Shown here: positions 13,490-25,639 of the stretch, piece by piece
Position numbering within the stretch: the first letter of the stretch is position 1
How the letters are laid out: each line of letters begins with the position of its first letter
Made by a program: the position numbers and the translations under genes
Notes under the pieces: model-generated
Told to the model about the DNA's origin: nothing
Database searches by the model: none
What the model saw: the letters and a program-made list of their open reading frames with translations, nothing else
From: Jacaranda mimosifolia
Lineage: Eukaryota > Streptophyta > Magnoliopsida > Lamiales > Bignoniaceae
Length of the DNA: 64,000 bases
Direction of reading: 5' to 3'
NCBI GenBank assembly: GCA_018894105.1
Contig: CM032117.1
Coordinates: forward strand, 49,944,503 to 50,008,502

Positions 13490-14812
13490 GGGCAAAATTT
13501 TATTTTTCGACCCATAACTTTGCCCGACTTGTATTTTTGCCTTATAACTTACAAAATTATAATTTTAGTCCTATAAATATTTAAAAATTTGTCATTTTTA
13601 GTCCTCCGACGAAAAATTCATCGAAAAAACTGACATGGCTCACCGGAAGTGTGCCAATTTTGAATTTTTTGCCATATTGGCAAAAACCCAATTGACATGA
13701 CTTGATTGCTTGGAAGAAGAAATACAAAAAAAATGTCAACTAGATATGTATATATATATATATATCTAAATATACACATTTATATATACATATATACATA
13801 TATTACTGCCCCACCCCTCCCCCGCTCCAGGTCGCCGCCATGACAGCCATGAGCCAGGTGGCCAGCGTTGCCTGGACAGGCCTGCCATGGCCATGGCGAG
13901 GCCACCCTCCCAGATCTAGGCAGGCTTGCCACGGGCATGACAGCCACATGATGGGTGGTGGGGTGGTGGGGGAGGCCAAAAACTTTATGTTTTTTTTCTT
14001 CTTCTTCTTAGTTTTTTACTTTTAATTTATTTTTTAATTTGTATATAAAATTAATTAAATTATTTTAATTATGTAAGTTAAAGTTTTATTGTTAATATAG
14101 TACATTAGATTTATATTTCTTAATTAGTGAATAATCATAAATTATAATTATATTTATATAAATCTATCAGTTTATATATAATATATGTATATATATGTGT
14201 CATATAAATTATATCATATATTTGAAACTTAATTAAGTTAAATTATATTATTAATATGATAGCTTAGATTTGTATTTCTTAATTAGTGAATAATCATAAA
14301 TTATAATATAAATTCATATAAATATACTAGTTTATAGATAATATGTCTATATATATGTGTTATATAAATTACATCATATGTTTGAAATTTAATTAAATTA
14401 TTTTAATTATATTAGTTAAAAATTATATTGTAAATAATGAAAAATTATATGTAAATATATATTTATATTAACACATACATGTGTGTATATCTAAATATAT
14501 GTCTATATATATGTGTGTGTGTGTATATAATTTTATCATATATTTGAAATAAAAAAAAATGACAGTAGATATGCATGTTGCCAACTAAATAAGGAAAAAG
14601 ACAAAAAATGTCTACTAGGCAGTCCAATACAGCAAAAACACCAAATTGGCACACTTTCGATGAGCCACGTCATCCTTTCTAGTGAATTTTTCATTGGAAG
14701 ACTAAAAATGATAAATTTTTAAATATTTATAATACTAAAATTATAATTTCACAAATTATAGGGCAAAAATGCAAGTCGGACAAAGTTATAGGACGAAAAA
14801 TGAAGTTTTACC
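13490..14812. mobile_element. TIR element with about 170-190 bp inverted repeats in the terpene synthase promoter
   Basis: The left end starts GGGCAAAATTTTATTTTTCG. The right end is its inverted, slightly diverged copy, and the arms match for roughly 170-190 bp. A perfect 8-bp duplication, CTTTTCTC, flanks it (13482-13489 and 14813-14820). There is no transposase: the centre is AT-rich apart from a GC-rich core at about 13808-13975. The long arms and 8-bp duplication fit a Mutator-like or hAT-derived MITE. A partial right arm of the same family lies at 49612-49730. It sits 220 bp upstream of the terpene synthase start codon. Confidence 0.85.
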
Positions 14813-14820
14813 CTTTTCTC

Positions 14821-17304
14821 AGGGTCAACTTGGTTTGATCCAGCCCAATGGTAAAATCCTTTTTCTTTTTCTTTTTTCCCATTCTTTTTAGGAAGTAATT
14901 TTGGCCGTGAAAATAGTTTTTATTTCTCTATGATCTTTGATTTCAGTCGCAGACGCCCATGTTGGACCGTTCAGTCAACGCCAGGGAATCAAAGTCAGTG
15001 AGGCACAAATATTCCTAGGAACCGCAGGTGAATTCACATTATTTTTTTGAGTTTAGGGAAGTATCTAAGAATTAAATATAGAAAATACTTTTCAGTGTTT
15101 GAAGATGGGGTTGATTGTCAATTTGTCATTGCTAGAAGAATAATAAGAAAATATAAAAACTATTGTTTCTGTCGATTTTGCTTTGGTATTGAAAATTAAG
15201 TGGTTATTTTTTATTTCAACTTGACAAATACATGTTAGATATATTTAATTTTTAATTAGATATTAAAAAATATTTAATTACATTTAGTATGCAGACATTA
15301 AATAAAATATAGAGTGAAATAAAAAATTCAAACTGTAACTTTATAAAAGCCATTATGTGTTGATATTATGTCTATTAATTCAGGTAATTGGCTGGTTGCA
15401 AAAAGACAATTATGTATGCAGGCATATATGCATTCATGATCTTAGGTCATTCAATAGGTTTTATCAAATAACTTATTTAGTGTGTATCAGGTCGAGTTAA
15501 TGACAATTGATAACATATTTGCATTACGTGGCACAGTAACGTGCCTCATCAATCATAAACCTAATTCAACTATTCAAGATTAGAATTATCAAAAAATTCT
15601 AGTGAAAACCCTCTGACATTTGGTTTAGGCTTCAAACTGCAACGATCTCTTATTATAGGTGAGTGTGTAAATATTTAAAATAAAATGAAAAAAAAAAAAA
15701 AAAAAAGGGACATTTGCCATTCTCATGAACTAAGGGAGGTGTTAATATGGATCTACATGTCCAGGATTTGTGGTATAATAAAATGGTACTACACATACAT
15801 AATAAATAATTTGAATGGCAAATTGTATTCAAATTGATAATGAACCAAACGCAACTCATTCAAAAACGCGTTGACTCTGGAGGCTGGTAGACCTTGCCCT
15901 AATTTGTTGTATCAATATGTATATATTAATGTATTTATAAAGTTTAGGTGCTAATGAATAATTAACTTTATATGTTTCTAATAAGTTGATAAAATTAATT
16001 TTGTTTTAGAAATTAATAATCCATTTTTCCTTCTAATATCCACCAGAATGGTTCTCTGCTATCCACTTTTCCTTTTCTTTTCTTTCTTTTTTTTAAATTA
16101 TTTCACTTTGTCATAACATTATCCTTCTATTTATCCTTAAAATGCAAATAAAATTATTAAAAAATTGTATAACTATGTAGAAAGGTAAATAAATATTTTT
16201 ATTTATTTTAGACTATAATTAAAATTTGCAATGCATATAAAATGTGCCAAAATAAATAAGTTTTTATTTATTTTATATACATACATATGTATATATATGT
16301 TTAAATATTGTATTATAGGGCAACAGCCCAGTCAAGCTTGTTGAAGAAAGCTGTTGGACAGAAGAAATAAAATTCCAATTTCTTGTCAGACCGGAGAGAC
16401 AGTAGCCAGTCAATTTTGAACTATATACAGTGAATTTAAAATGGAAGAAAAATTCATAGGAAAACTAAGTTTGGTTGGAAATTAACAATTCATTTTTCAT
16501 CTCATATAAACAAACAAATTATACATCTTTCCCAGCCCCACCCCCAAAACGTACCCAAAAAGGCATAAAATATTTTCTCAATTCATTTTCTATCCATTCC
16601 ATAATATCGGACCCTCTCATTTTAAGTCCACCTTACCCAATCGATGTATACACGTACGTTAAATATTAATTTCAATTAATTCAATAAAAAAGTTATTAAA
16701 TGTGATATCTTATCCCCTCCCAAAACACAACTAAATAAACAATTTTCTCTCAAAATATTTTTCACTTATTACTCAAAATACAAACAAACAATCATCACAT
16801 TCCTCAATCCCACTTTTTAAAAATTATTTTGGCAAAATACTCCAATTTAAAAATAAAAAATGAATTTAAGTAATTTAAAATACAAGAAAAATTCATTCCT
16901 GTTTGCCACTTAATAGAACATATCTACACAAGTCAACGGGCCGGACATTTGCTACGTATTAGGTAATGTCAAAGGTTGAACGAGGGAGTTCTTTTTAATT
17001 ATCTAATCTTTAATTTGTTGAACAAGTAATAATTTTGAAATTAGGAGCCAGCCCTTTTCACTTTTTTATAAGGAATAAGGTTAAACAATATTCTAGAAGA
17101 GTGAGGCAAATTGTATTTCCCAGTAAGAGTTCAAATGATAAGAAAATAATACATCAATTAAGTACTATGGATGAAAACTTTGATAATTTTTAAATGAGCT
17201 GCTAGGTCAAAGAGCAATCGTCACTTTTGATTGGAAAAGAATGACGAGAATATTTATTTAAGTTAAAAATTCTCTTAAAATAACAGTAACAAGCTATAAA
17301 TTTA
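14821..17304. other. No gene seen
   Basis: AT-rich intergenic DNA with an A-run near 15688-15706. Open frames here are short and contain no recognisable motif. I see no terminal repeats or RNA genes. Confidence 0.6.
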
Positions 17305-17818
17305 GGGCAAATTGCATTTTACCCCCCTGTGATAATAGAAAAGAGCAAAAAAATCTCCTATAAAAAAAATAGACAACAAGCCTCCTTGAGATTTTAAAAA
17401 AATAGCATACCGCCCCCTCCTTTTGATTTGCTGCAATTTAGCCATAATTTTAATGTATAAGGACTATACTACCCCTAAATTTTTGATATATTTTTAATTT
17501 TATTTATTTATTCTTTTTAAATATATTTTTATATATCCTCTTTCTTTTATTCTTTTTAAATATAATTTCATTTAATTTTATTCTTTTTTATTTTTAAATT
17601 TAAAAACTATTTTAACTTTCATCTTTCTATTTATCTATTTTTTTTATTTTATATAAATATAAAAAAAATATAGAAATATAATATATTATAAATACATTAA
17701 TATATTTATGTATATATTTATATAAAATAAACATAAATGTATCAATTAACAAACATAAACATAGTATACTTGGCATGTTTCATTTAATATGCTATAAATA
17801 TAAATATAATATATATGG
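17305..17818. mobile_element. Truncated copy of the GGGCAAATTG TIR element
   Basis: The left end (GGGCAAATTGCATTTTACCC) and the following 170 bases parallel the element at 7883, including the 'gactatactacccc' word. The right end is missing: the sequence switches to an LTR-like block at about 17819. No coding sequence. Confidence 0.7.
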
Positions 17819-18690
17819 TAGCAAACTATGAGTGACGTGATCCGGCATGTGATCGGCCATGCCACATAATCAAGTTGTTACCCGCCGAGCTGAGGGCTCG
17901 AGCAATAGAGTGATAAGGAAATCTTGTTTATATCGTACCGATACTCGGTACTTGCAATTATAATTTGATTCAGGAGTAATAAGATCGAAATGGCCAACAG
18001 TCTGTAAAGTTCAATATCATGTATGTCATCTACTCTATTGATCATGTTAGAAATTCATGCTTATCACCGAATTTTGTTCCTATTAAAAGTCTTGCTTACT
18101 ATTGAATTCTATTATTGATTGTTATATCTCAATAGATTTTCCTTCGCATCTTATCATTTTCTTCTCCCTCACTAAGTCTTTTGGACTTACCTTAGTTTAT
18201 TTTGATTCTCTCAAATAGGGGGGATTAAGTGAAGGATTAGACTTCAAGCGGGACATGAACTTTTTGTAATAAATCAGGTGTTGAATGTAGACAAAGATAT
18301 TATTGGGTTGCTAAGCATGGACTCAAGACGTTGTGATATATCATATTGATGTGATCGGCTTAAGAAATGTAAATAACCTATTATGTAAGAATGTGAATCA
18401 TGGCATTTGCTTAGTGGGTTTACGAGTGTGTTAAGTCTAGAATTCTGTTGCTCTGATAAGTTGGATTTGAGATTTTGTGACATGTATTTAGTATATGTGT
18501 TGTATGTTATAAGATTGTCTAAGGTTTGAATTTATTGTCTTATGATAGGTTTGTTCAATTTGGAATCCGTTGCTATTTCTGATAAGCTTGAAACGTTTGA
18601 TTATGGACTGTTGATTGATTTGTAGGTTCAATTTAAGATTGAACTGAATGGCGCCTTAGCTTAGGTGCTACCCTGAGTGGGGGCGTTACA
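17819..18690 (+). mobile_element. LTR-like fragment, 3' part (same family as 19290-20699)
   Basis: It shares with 19290-20699, in the same order, a 'gatcggccatgcc ... aagttgttac ... gagataagga' segment, a 'cactaagtctttt ggacttac' motif, a 'gtgaaggatt' motif and a terminal 'gaatggcgcc ... gggggcgttaca' motif. The 5' part is missing, so it is a truncated copy. Confidence 0.6.
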
Positions 18691-18699
18691 CCCTTACAA

Positions 18700-19285
18700 T
18701 TTAAACTTAGTGCACGCCAATAGTTGACATAGTCAACAACCAACTTGTCCTTTCACTATTTTGCATTAGTAAGCTCGATCATGCTCACAGTGCAATGGGT
18801 GCTATAGAAGCGGTTCAAAATTCCCTCTCCATTTTTGCCCAACTGTCAATACACTCAAGCTCCAAATCAACATGCCTATCAAATGCATTTCCCTTAAGTG
18901 ATCTCATGAACTGCTCAGGAAGTACCATCTGTTCCTACATTATTGTACGTTTCCACCTATATGTTGCTTCGGATTACCTTTTCCATCAAACTATTGAAGT
19001 TATGGTAGCTCCGTAGGACTTGTTGAGTTCGAGCCATCTGATGGAGTAGTATCAATGATCTTGCCTCTAGTGGAGGATTGACCAGCTGCAGCAATAATAT
19101 CCATAATGTATGTCTGATTCATAATAGTGACTTGATTCTTCTTGAGTGTCATGGAGAATTCGAAAATGACAACTGGAACTTTGATGTAGGAGATAGAGAT
19201 AAAAGGCAGAGATTGTCTCATTGGGCATGCCAGAAATTTGTTCATACAAATTTCGAGTCTGCAAAAAGAATTACAAGACAAGAAA
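18700..19285 (-). pseudogene. Ty3/gypsy-type gag fragment
   Basis: On the minus strand, with stops and small frameshifts, blocks typical of a plant Ty3-type retrotransposon Gag can be read: FDGKGNPKQH at about 18980, then a NAFDRHVDLELECIDSWAKM block near 18860 and FLNRFYST near 18820, followed by MIELTNAK and a DYVNYWRALSL block near 18720. The upstream part carries a Ser/Thr-rich N-terminal stretch. It is only the N-terminal and core part of Gag; no protease or reverse transcriptase follows. It lies between two LTR-like blocks but is antisense to their apparent orientation, so it may come from a different element. Confidence 0.8.
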
Positions 19286-19289
19286 AATA

Positions 19290-20699
19290 AGCTTTAATTG
19301 GAGATTTTGGGACTGTTAATAGCATGATTATGCGTATTAAGAATCAAAGAAGGATTTTAATGGTAAAAATACCCTTTTTATTTAGGTGATGCAGAAATGG
19401 GTTCTGCTGACCAGTAAGATTGCTGACTGTGGTTGCTTTATCTGAGAACTACAAGGGTGAGGGTTTGCCACTTTGGCACTTTCTCATACCTATATGTTAT
19501 CATGATGAACCCCTGCCAGGGTTTCTGTTTGACTTGATTCTGAAACTTATTGATTCTTGATTGTTGAATTCCGTGACTCGCCTGAATTCTTGGATGTTAT
19601 TATGTGTTTGAACTCGTTCTGGTGCCCAGAACTTTCTTTACATTATCAGATTTATGTCCCTTACACCCCAGCCTTGCTAGTTTATGTTCTTGATATCTGT
19701 GAAAGTAATATTTGAAAGAGTCTGGTAGACCTATTTGTGTCAAAAAATGTTGTGCCTTGTAAATTGCAAATTTAGTAAAGTTCCAAAATGTTCATGTTAT
19801 TACTTTAAAAGTTGAATTGATATTTGTTGGCATTATATCATTCAACCCACGGGGACGCCCTTAGGAAGTTCAACCCAGAGGGACACCACGGGAAGCTAGG
19901 CCCGATGCTAGGTCCGAAAAGACAGTCGGGTTGTACAGACCAACGGTGACAGATCTCCCGGCTAGTACCCACCTACAATCCTGACTTACAAGTCGCTAGA
20001 GGTAGCGAACTGTGAATTGTGGGATCGGGCATGCCATCGACTATGCCAAAAAAATAAGTTGTTACACGCCAAGCTGTGTGCTCAAGCAAATTGAGAGATA
20101 AGGAGAAAAATTTCAAGTTCAAGTTAAATGTTATTGTAAAGTTATCTTGTATTCATCAAGAAGCAATAAGGAAGGATGCCAATAGGTCAGCTAAATGTTT
20201 ACATGTTTCATGTTTTTATGAGTCTAAAATCTAATTTCCGTTAATCATGAATGGATTATCTGATTTATTATTAATGACCTTGTTTATTGCCGTTGAAATT
20301 CAACATTTTTCCTCTATCTTCTTCATGAGTTCCCCTCATTGAGTCCTCAAGACTCACCCTCTTTGCTATTCTTTATTCTTTTCCAAGATAGGTCCAAGTG
20401 AGAAGCAGAAGCTCATGCTTTAATTGGAAGTCATTTTGTAACAGACCAGGTGTTATGATTGTACATATAGCCTACACTTGATCGAGATAGCTATCTAAGA
20501 GATGCTATGAAGATGTTTGTATGAAACTTAAGATACTTGGTTGTACATACTATGCTATGGAGTGATATTTTTGGTTAGTGCAAGTTGTTTTTCCCTTGAG
20601 TTGGTTAAATTCTTGATTCCTCAGTTATTATTTGATTTAAATTTGAAGCTTGAATTGGTGGCACCTCTGCTTATGGGTCATCCTAAGTGGGGGGCTACA
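19290..20699 (+). mobile_element. LTR-like fragment abutting a hAT pseudogene
   Basis: It is related to 4200-5826 and to 17819-18690, sharing the 'gggtttgccactttggc'-like start region, the 'cccctcattgag ... gactcacc' motif, 'tgtaacagaccaggtg', and a terminal 'ggtggcacctctgc ... ggggggctaca'. It stops abruptly against the hAT transposase fragment at about 20700. No TSD was recognised. Confidence 0.55.
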
Positions 20700-21865
20700 C
20701 ACACGGTGATGAAACCAGTTGTGGCCTTTCCAACATCAGAGCTTCACCAGCTGCTTTATTTGCACTTTCACTATCTATAACTACTTGTACAATATTTTTC
20801 CCCCCAACCTCATCAATTACTTCATTCAAAAGAGAGATGATGTAGTCAACTGACTTTCTTTTCTTGGTACAGTCTAGTGAAGAATGAAATATCATTTGAC
20901 AATCACAATATATCATGAAATTTATGATGGGATATTTATTGCGGGTGCTCCAACCATCACATATAATTGTGCACACAAACTCTAGCTATTTCATCTTTAA
21001 GGTATTTATATACCCATCAATTTCTTCCACTTCCTCATCTAAATAAATCCCACCAATTTGGCATCCAGAAGACCCTTTTGCTCCTGGCCCTACCTCAGCA
21101 ATAATATCAACCATAGATTGATAATAAGGGCCACTATCAGCCGCATGAAATTGGATAGCATTGAATAAAAACCACTTCGAAATAGACTTACCAACTTCTT
21201 TTACCTTTTGAGGCGCAAACCTAATTTTTGATACTTTTTGTTTTGATAGGAACATAGAAGGATTAATCACACCTGAAGGCTTATTGGCTCCCTCTTTCAC
21301 GCTAAAACGACGTGGTATTTCTCTCTTTGTACCTGTTGTTGGACCTTGAGATGAACTAGCACCAGAATGCCCTATAATTATAAAAAATGATGTCGATATA
21401 AGTATTTATATAAGTATATAGTGGCGTATTATAAATTGAAATTGGACATACCATAACCATAGCAACGGCGTATCTCTTCTTTATAACTAGCCATTTTACG
21501 ACTTTTTCTCATAGCATTCCTCAATTGCTTTATTTTCGTTTGTGACAAATATTCTTTATGGACATAGTGCTACCATTTTCGCTTCAAATGCATATCTATC
21601 CATGATTTCTACTTGAATTGCACTTATAAGCACAGCTCTTTCTTTCTTCTTTTTCATTAAATCTCTAGCAATTTTGAATTCTTGAAGAAGCTTCCGGAGC
21701 ATTTTTTATACATATTTGGGGGCTTTTATACATGGCTCCACATTTTTATACATGTGCAATATGTTGCTTTGATCTTGTTATTCCACCATTAGTTACATTT
21801 ATAGTTTTTCGACCATTACCTATTGGATCGTCAAAATCCTCACCAACATCTTATTTTGGAGCCAT
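20700..21865 (-). pseudogene. hAT-family transposase pseudogene (BED finger and DUF659), copy 2
   Basis: Read on the minus strand from an ATG at 21865, the N-terminal part has BED-finger-like sequence (GGITRSKQH) with stops. A further coding block follows at about 21575-21465, then, after an apparent intron, an open frame at 21300-20986 (AEVGPGAKG, GGIYLDEEVEEIDGY) and another at 20976-20700 (CDGWSTRN, VVIDSESANK, ALMLERP). This is the N-terminal half of a DUF659 hAT transposase, better preserved than copy 1 at 1.65 kb. The frame is cut at 20700 by an LTR-like block, and the rest of the transposase is not found in the adjoining sequence. Confidence 0.85.
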
Positions 21866-22830
21866 CCTAAAATATACACAAAATAAAACATTAATAACAA
21901 TATTAATAAAATGTGAAAACAAAATGTAGACATAAATATAATTAGTAACTAAATAATTCTAACAATCTCATTTGAATAATTATAAATCTAATAATATTTT
22001 AAATTTGAAATAAAAAAAGTAATTAAATAAGCATATTTATCAGCTTTCAAGGCACCAAGATAAGAAACCTTAAACAATTAATATTTTCATATAATTATAA
22101 ATGAAATGTTTATTTATTGTGAAGGAAGAAATTTTTTATGCCACGAGTTTGTAGAAGAATGGTGGTGGGATGAATTGTATTTACAGTTGTAGCTTTTATA
22201 TGCCAAGAGTTGAATTTATAGGCATAGCACACCCACAAATAATTAAAAATAATTTTTTTTAATATAAGTAAAATTATTGTCTTTTTAGAAATAATTTAGA
22301 TTGTGAATGATGAAAATTCTTTTGTTTTGTTTCTAACTTTCAAAATTTTAGAATTTTAGTCATGGTTCTTCTCAAAGCTGAAGTAAATTAGTCCACCCAC
22401 AATGATATGTCATGAGATTTGGCTAGACAATGTTTCAAGACTGAGATTTCGATTCAATACTCTTTCTAATACAACAAATAGCAGATTAGACACCACCAAA
22501 CAATGAATTCGAAATTGGTTTGCTTTTGATTTTACTTTTCCAGGTAATCACATGCCATTTGATTTTCTACCACAACCGAACCTGAAAAAGTACCACAATT
22601 TTTTCATAAAATCACATGCCAAAAATTCCTACTACAATTGAACTAGAAAGAGATATTTTCTAGTGTTTGTTTCCATAATTGTCCCCAAGACCATAAGGAA
22701 ATTTCTATCCTACCATTTTCTTCTTCTCTTTACCATTAATCCAGCTAACAAATTGCAGAAATTAGAACCGCAATGAGGGTCGTTCTAATTTGGGAGAAAT
22801 TGTAGAAATTAGACCATAAGCCCACATTGT
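21866..22830. other. No gene seen; left margin of the gene-fragment array
   Basis: AT-rich, no gene recognised. If the array at 22.8-38.7 kb was carried by one mobile element, its terminus on this side should lie in this interval, but no convincing terminal structure was found. Confidence 0.5.
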
Positions 22831-23097
22831 CTAACCCAAACCACTCAAACCAACTTCAATGATTGGGCAACAAACAACAACAATCTCACCACCACCAATT
22901 CTCATTCCATACCCAAATTCAATATCACCTCTGTCATCATTGTCAATCCTAATAATCATCTCAAATTTAAGAGGAATTCCCTTGGGAACATGATTTATAG
23001 GAACGGTTGTGGGGACCAAAACAGAAGGTAAGGTTCTAATTCCATTGCAATGCCATGGAACAATCGTGGACGTTCCACAAAATTTGGTTCCATGCAA
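22831..23097 (-). pseudogene. Possible C-terminal fragment of an NHL/LEA-2 protein
   Basis: An 88-codon open frame contains a PKGIPLKFEMIIRIDN block and ends with a strand-like segment (GEIVVVCCPIIEVGL), comparable with the last two strands of LEA-2 domains of NDR1/HIN1-like proteins. It lies on the same strand and downstream of the clearer NHL fragment at 24.0-24.4 kb, and its LKFEMII block resembles the LKFEVML block there, so it is either the displaced 3' end or a degenerate second copy. About 0.9 kb of unrelated repeated sequence separates them. Assignment is tentative. Confidence 0.4.
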
Positions 23098-23479
23098 TTT
23101 TTCCTACACCAATTTAATGTTGGAAAATTTTCTTTTGACAAAAAGTCTTTAAATTACAACCAAACACCACTCTACATAGTAAAAAGAAAATTAGAAAAAA
23201 AAAAAAAAAAGCAGTAGTAGATTGCATATCCCAAAAGATTAATTCAAGGCCCTCAACAAAACCTGTTTTTCAACCCAAACCATCTTCTTCTTCTTTACAC
23301 CATTTCAATTTGCATATTTTATATAGAACGTGCAAGGCCCATCCCCTTATTAGTTTTCAGCTTACATAATCTTCTTCTTTCCAAGAGATGTAAAGACCTT
23401 CTACCAAATTTATTTTTCATCTCACATCGTCTTCTTCTTCTATTTACCATTCCAATTCATCATCCATTCTAATACGCCG

Positions 23480-23950
23480 CAATGGTCTGATTTATTGGAT
23501 TGTACCAGTGTTTCTTCTGATATATCAGTCGATATCTTGTGTTCCTAACTCAATTTCATTCTATACCATCGCAATGGAACATGGTCCTCCATTTTGATTC
23601 CACAATGGCCGTTCTGGCCTATATATTGCCGTTTCGGTGAACCATGCATGGGAATTAATTTCCCATGGACTTTGGCATGGTTTTTTCAATGGACTGAACA
23701 TTGTTGGAAAACTGGGTCTTTCAAGCAAAAACGAACGTAGCAAGAATCATGAATTCATTTCACCTTCCCATTTCGAGTTGTCGTGAAGATCCGATTTATT
23801 GGTGTGTGGTAGTGTAGCAGTACATTAGCGATAAATTGGCCATTCCTAACACAGTCACATTTTACACTATCGCGACGGAACAATGTTGTCCGTTCTAATT
23901 CCAATCAGCCCATTCTGGCCGATATAGTCCCTTCTATTGCTCTAGATGGA
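23480..23950. repeat. Two diverged direct copies of a 190-base unit
   Basis: The stretch at about 23480-23650 and the stretch at about 23770-23945 share, in the same order, 'gatttattgg', 'ttcctaac', 'tataccatcgc / acactatcgc', 'ggaac', 'ccattttg / ccgttctaattcc' and 'ccgttctggcc / cattctggccgatata'. They lie between the two NHL-like pieces. The origin is unknown. Confidence 0.5.
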
Positions 23951-24336
23951 AAAACAACATGCATTTCATTGCACACAACTTTTATTATATTTATTGTATT
24001 AGTACAACTTTAGTGGTATGTAGCCCGTAACATCACCTCAAATTTCAGAGCAAATCCTTGGATGGGATTATACGCAGGCAGTAATGTCTTTACAGTTGCA
24101 TTAAGAAAAGCCTTGTTTCCAAGGCCTTGTCTAAAGGGTCAAACAACTGTTTCTGGTTAATGACATCCTCAAAACTCGAATATAGAAATCATCGTAGTGG
24201 AAAGAAGAATGCTGATTAGGGTTTCCCGCAGAAATTGTTAAGCTCCACTCTGCTGTCACCTTGAAATCATCATATTTTAGGATGTCTCCTATAGAAATTG
24301 AGACCGATTCGACTTTGAAACTGGGAATTTTGTAGT

Positions 24337-25258
24337 AGTTGGATGCACAGATTATAAACAATATTTTATAAAATAATTATAAAATAGTTCATAATCATGG
24401 GGCAGTATTTGTAAAAATAATATTATAAATATTTCAGAAAACGACAAATAATTGTACAGATATTCCAAAATTATTCAGTTGCAATTCAGTTTAACATAAA
24501 CATAAACTAAAGCAAACATACTAGTTTGGAACATAAGAACAAAAATACAAAGATCAGTATATATAAATCAAGAACTTATCTCAGAGTTATTTATCGTAAC
24601 AGAACTTACACTGAAATGCCAGAATCTAATTTATCTTGAAGAAATTATCACCCCTACTAGTGCAAAGAGTGCAGCGAAACTTCCTCCAAGATAAAACAGT
24701 CTTAGAAGCCTTTTGGTGCACTCCAAAAAGCTTCACCTCGACCACCACTCAATTGCCAAAAAAAGATTAACAACACTATTATAGAAAGATATGAGAGGGA
24801 TAAAAGAGAATCTATTGTTATCCTTTTAGCCTACACTCAGCAGACTAATTTATAAGCATTAGGAGGGGAACACTTTTTAAGGAATTCCAATGTGGGACAC
24901 ATTGGTTAAAATTTTTATACTAGTATAATTTCCCATACTTTTCTTTTATTTTCAATATGGGACAATTTGGTAAGTATTTTATACTACCAAGGTTTTCCAC
25001 ATTTTTTTTGTTCCACTTTCAATGTGAGACACTAATAAAAAAAAAATGGTTTTACACTCCCATAAGTCCCCACATCTTTATCTTGACTCCAATGTGGGAC
25101 AAATCCCACTTATAGAATTTATGCTTGTTATACCCCTCTTTTATGTTTTAAACATCTATGGATTCCAGCCAGTAATTGACACTAATCCTACGAAATAAAG
25201 CATCTCTTTAACATGTAATTAGCCCCAAATATCAATTAAATGGGTGTCAATTACAACA
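24337..25258 (-). repeat. Copia LTR (3' LTR of the deleted element)
   Basis: Direct-repeat partner of 26729-27655. It contains four spaced versions of a 'caatgtgggaca' word (about 24888, 24956, 25028 and 25090), spaced about 60-70 bp, giving it an internal tandem character. Confidence 0.85.
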
Positions 25259-25639
25259 ATCCCCCACAAATCTATGGTGTTGGACTATCAGGATTACCGT
25301 AACTTGCTTTCAGTAATGGTACCTTCCAGTTTGAACCACTACCTAAGTTATCCAACTTATGCCACCACAGGGACAAATGGATCTAATCCTTGAATTTAGC
25401 CCTTGGATGTATTGGCGTCCATTGATAACAACAAGCTACATGACTATGTAGTGATCTTTAGGTTTGACACATTATAGCCATGTGTCCTAATCCTATATCA
25501 TGAATGTTTTCAAGGAGTAACCCTTTTTCCTCTAGTTTTGGCCAAACGACTACATTTACTTAGTTGGGCATCTCCAGGGATGCACTACTTGCATCTAGTC
25601 AGTATGACTTGACCCCATTCAGAGTTAGAACTCTTACTT

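Noticed and set aside
13840..14025. Possible GC-rich exon in the TIR element upstream of the terpene synthase
   Set aside because: GC-rich core of a transposable element with poly-Phe tail; no splice context, no family similarity recognised.
22620..22660. Possible Helitron 3' end (CTAG with a small palindrome ctagaaa...tttctag)
   Set aside because: The palindrome is short and AT-rich, the expected spacing of hairpin and CTRR end is not convincing, and no matching TC end was found beyond 38.66 kb.
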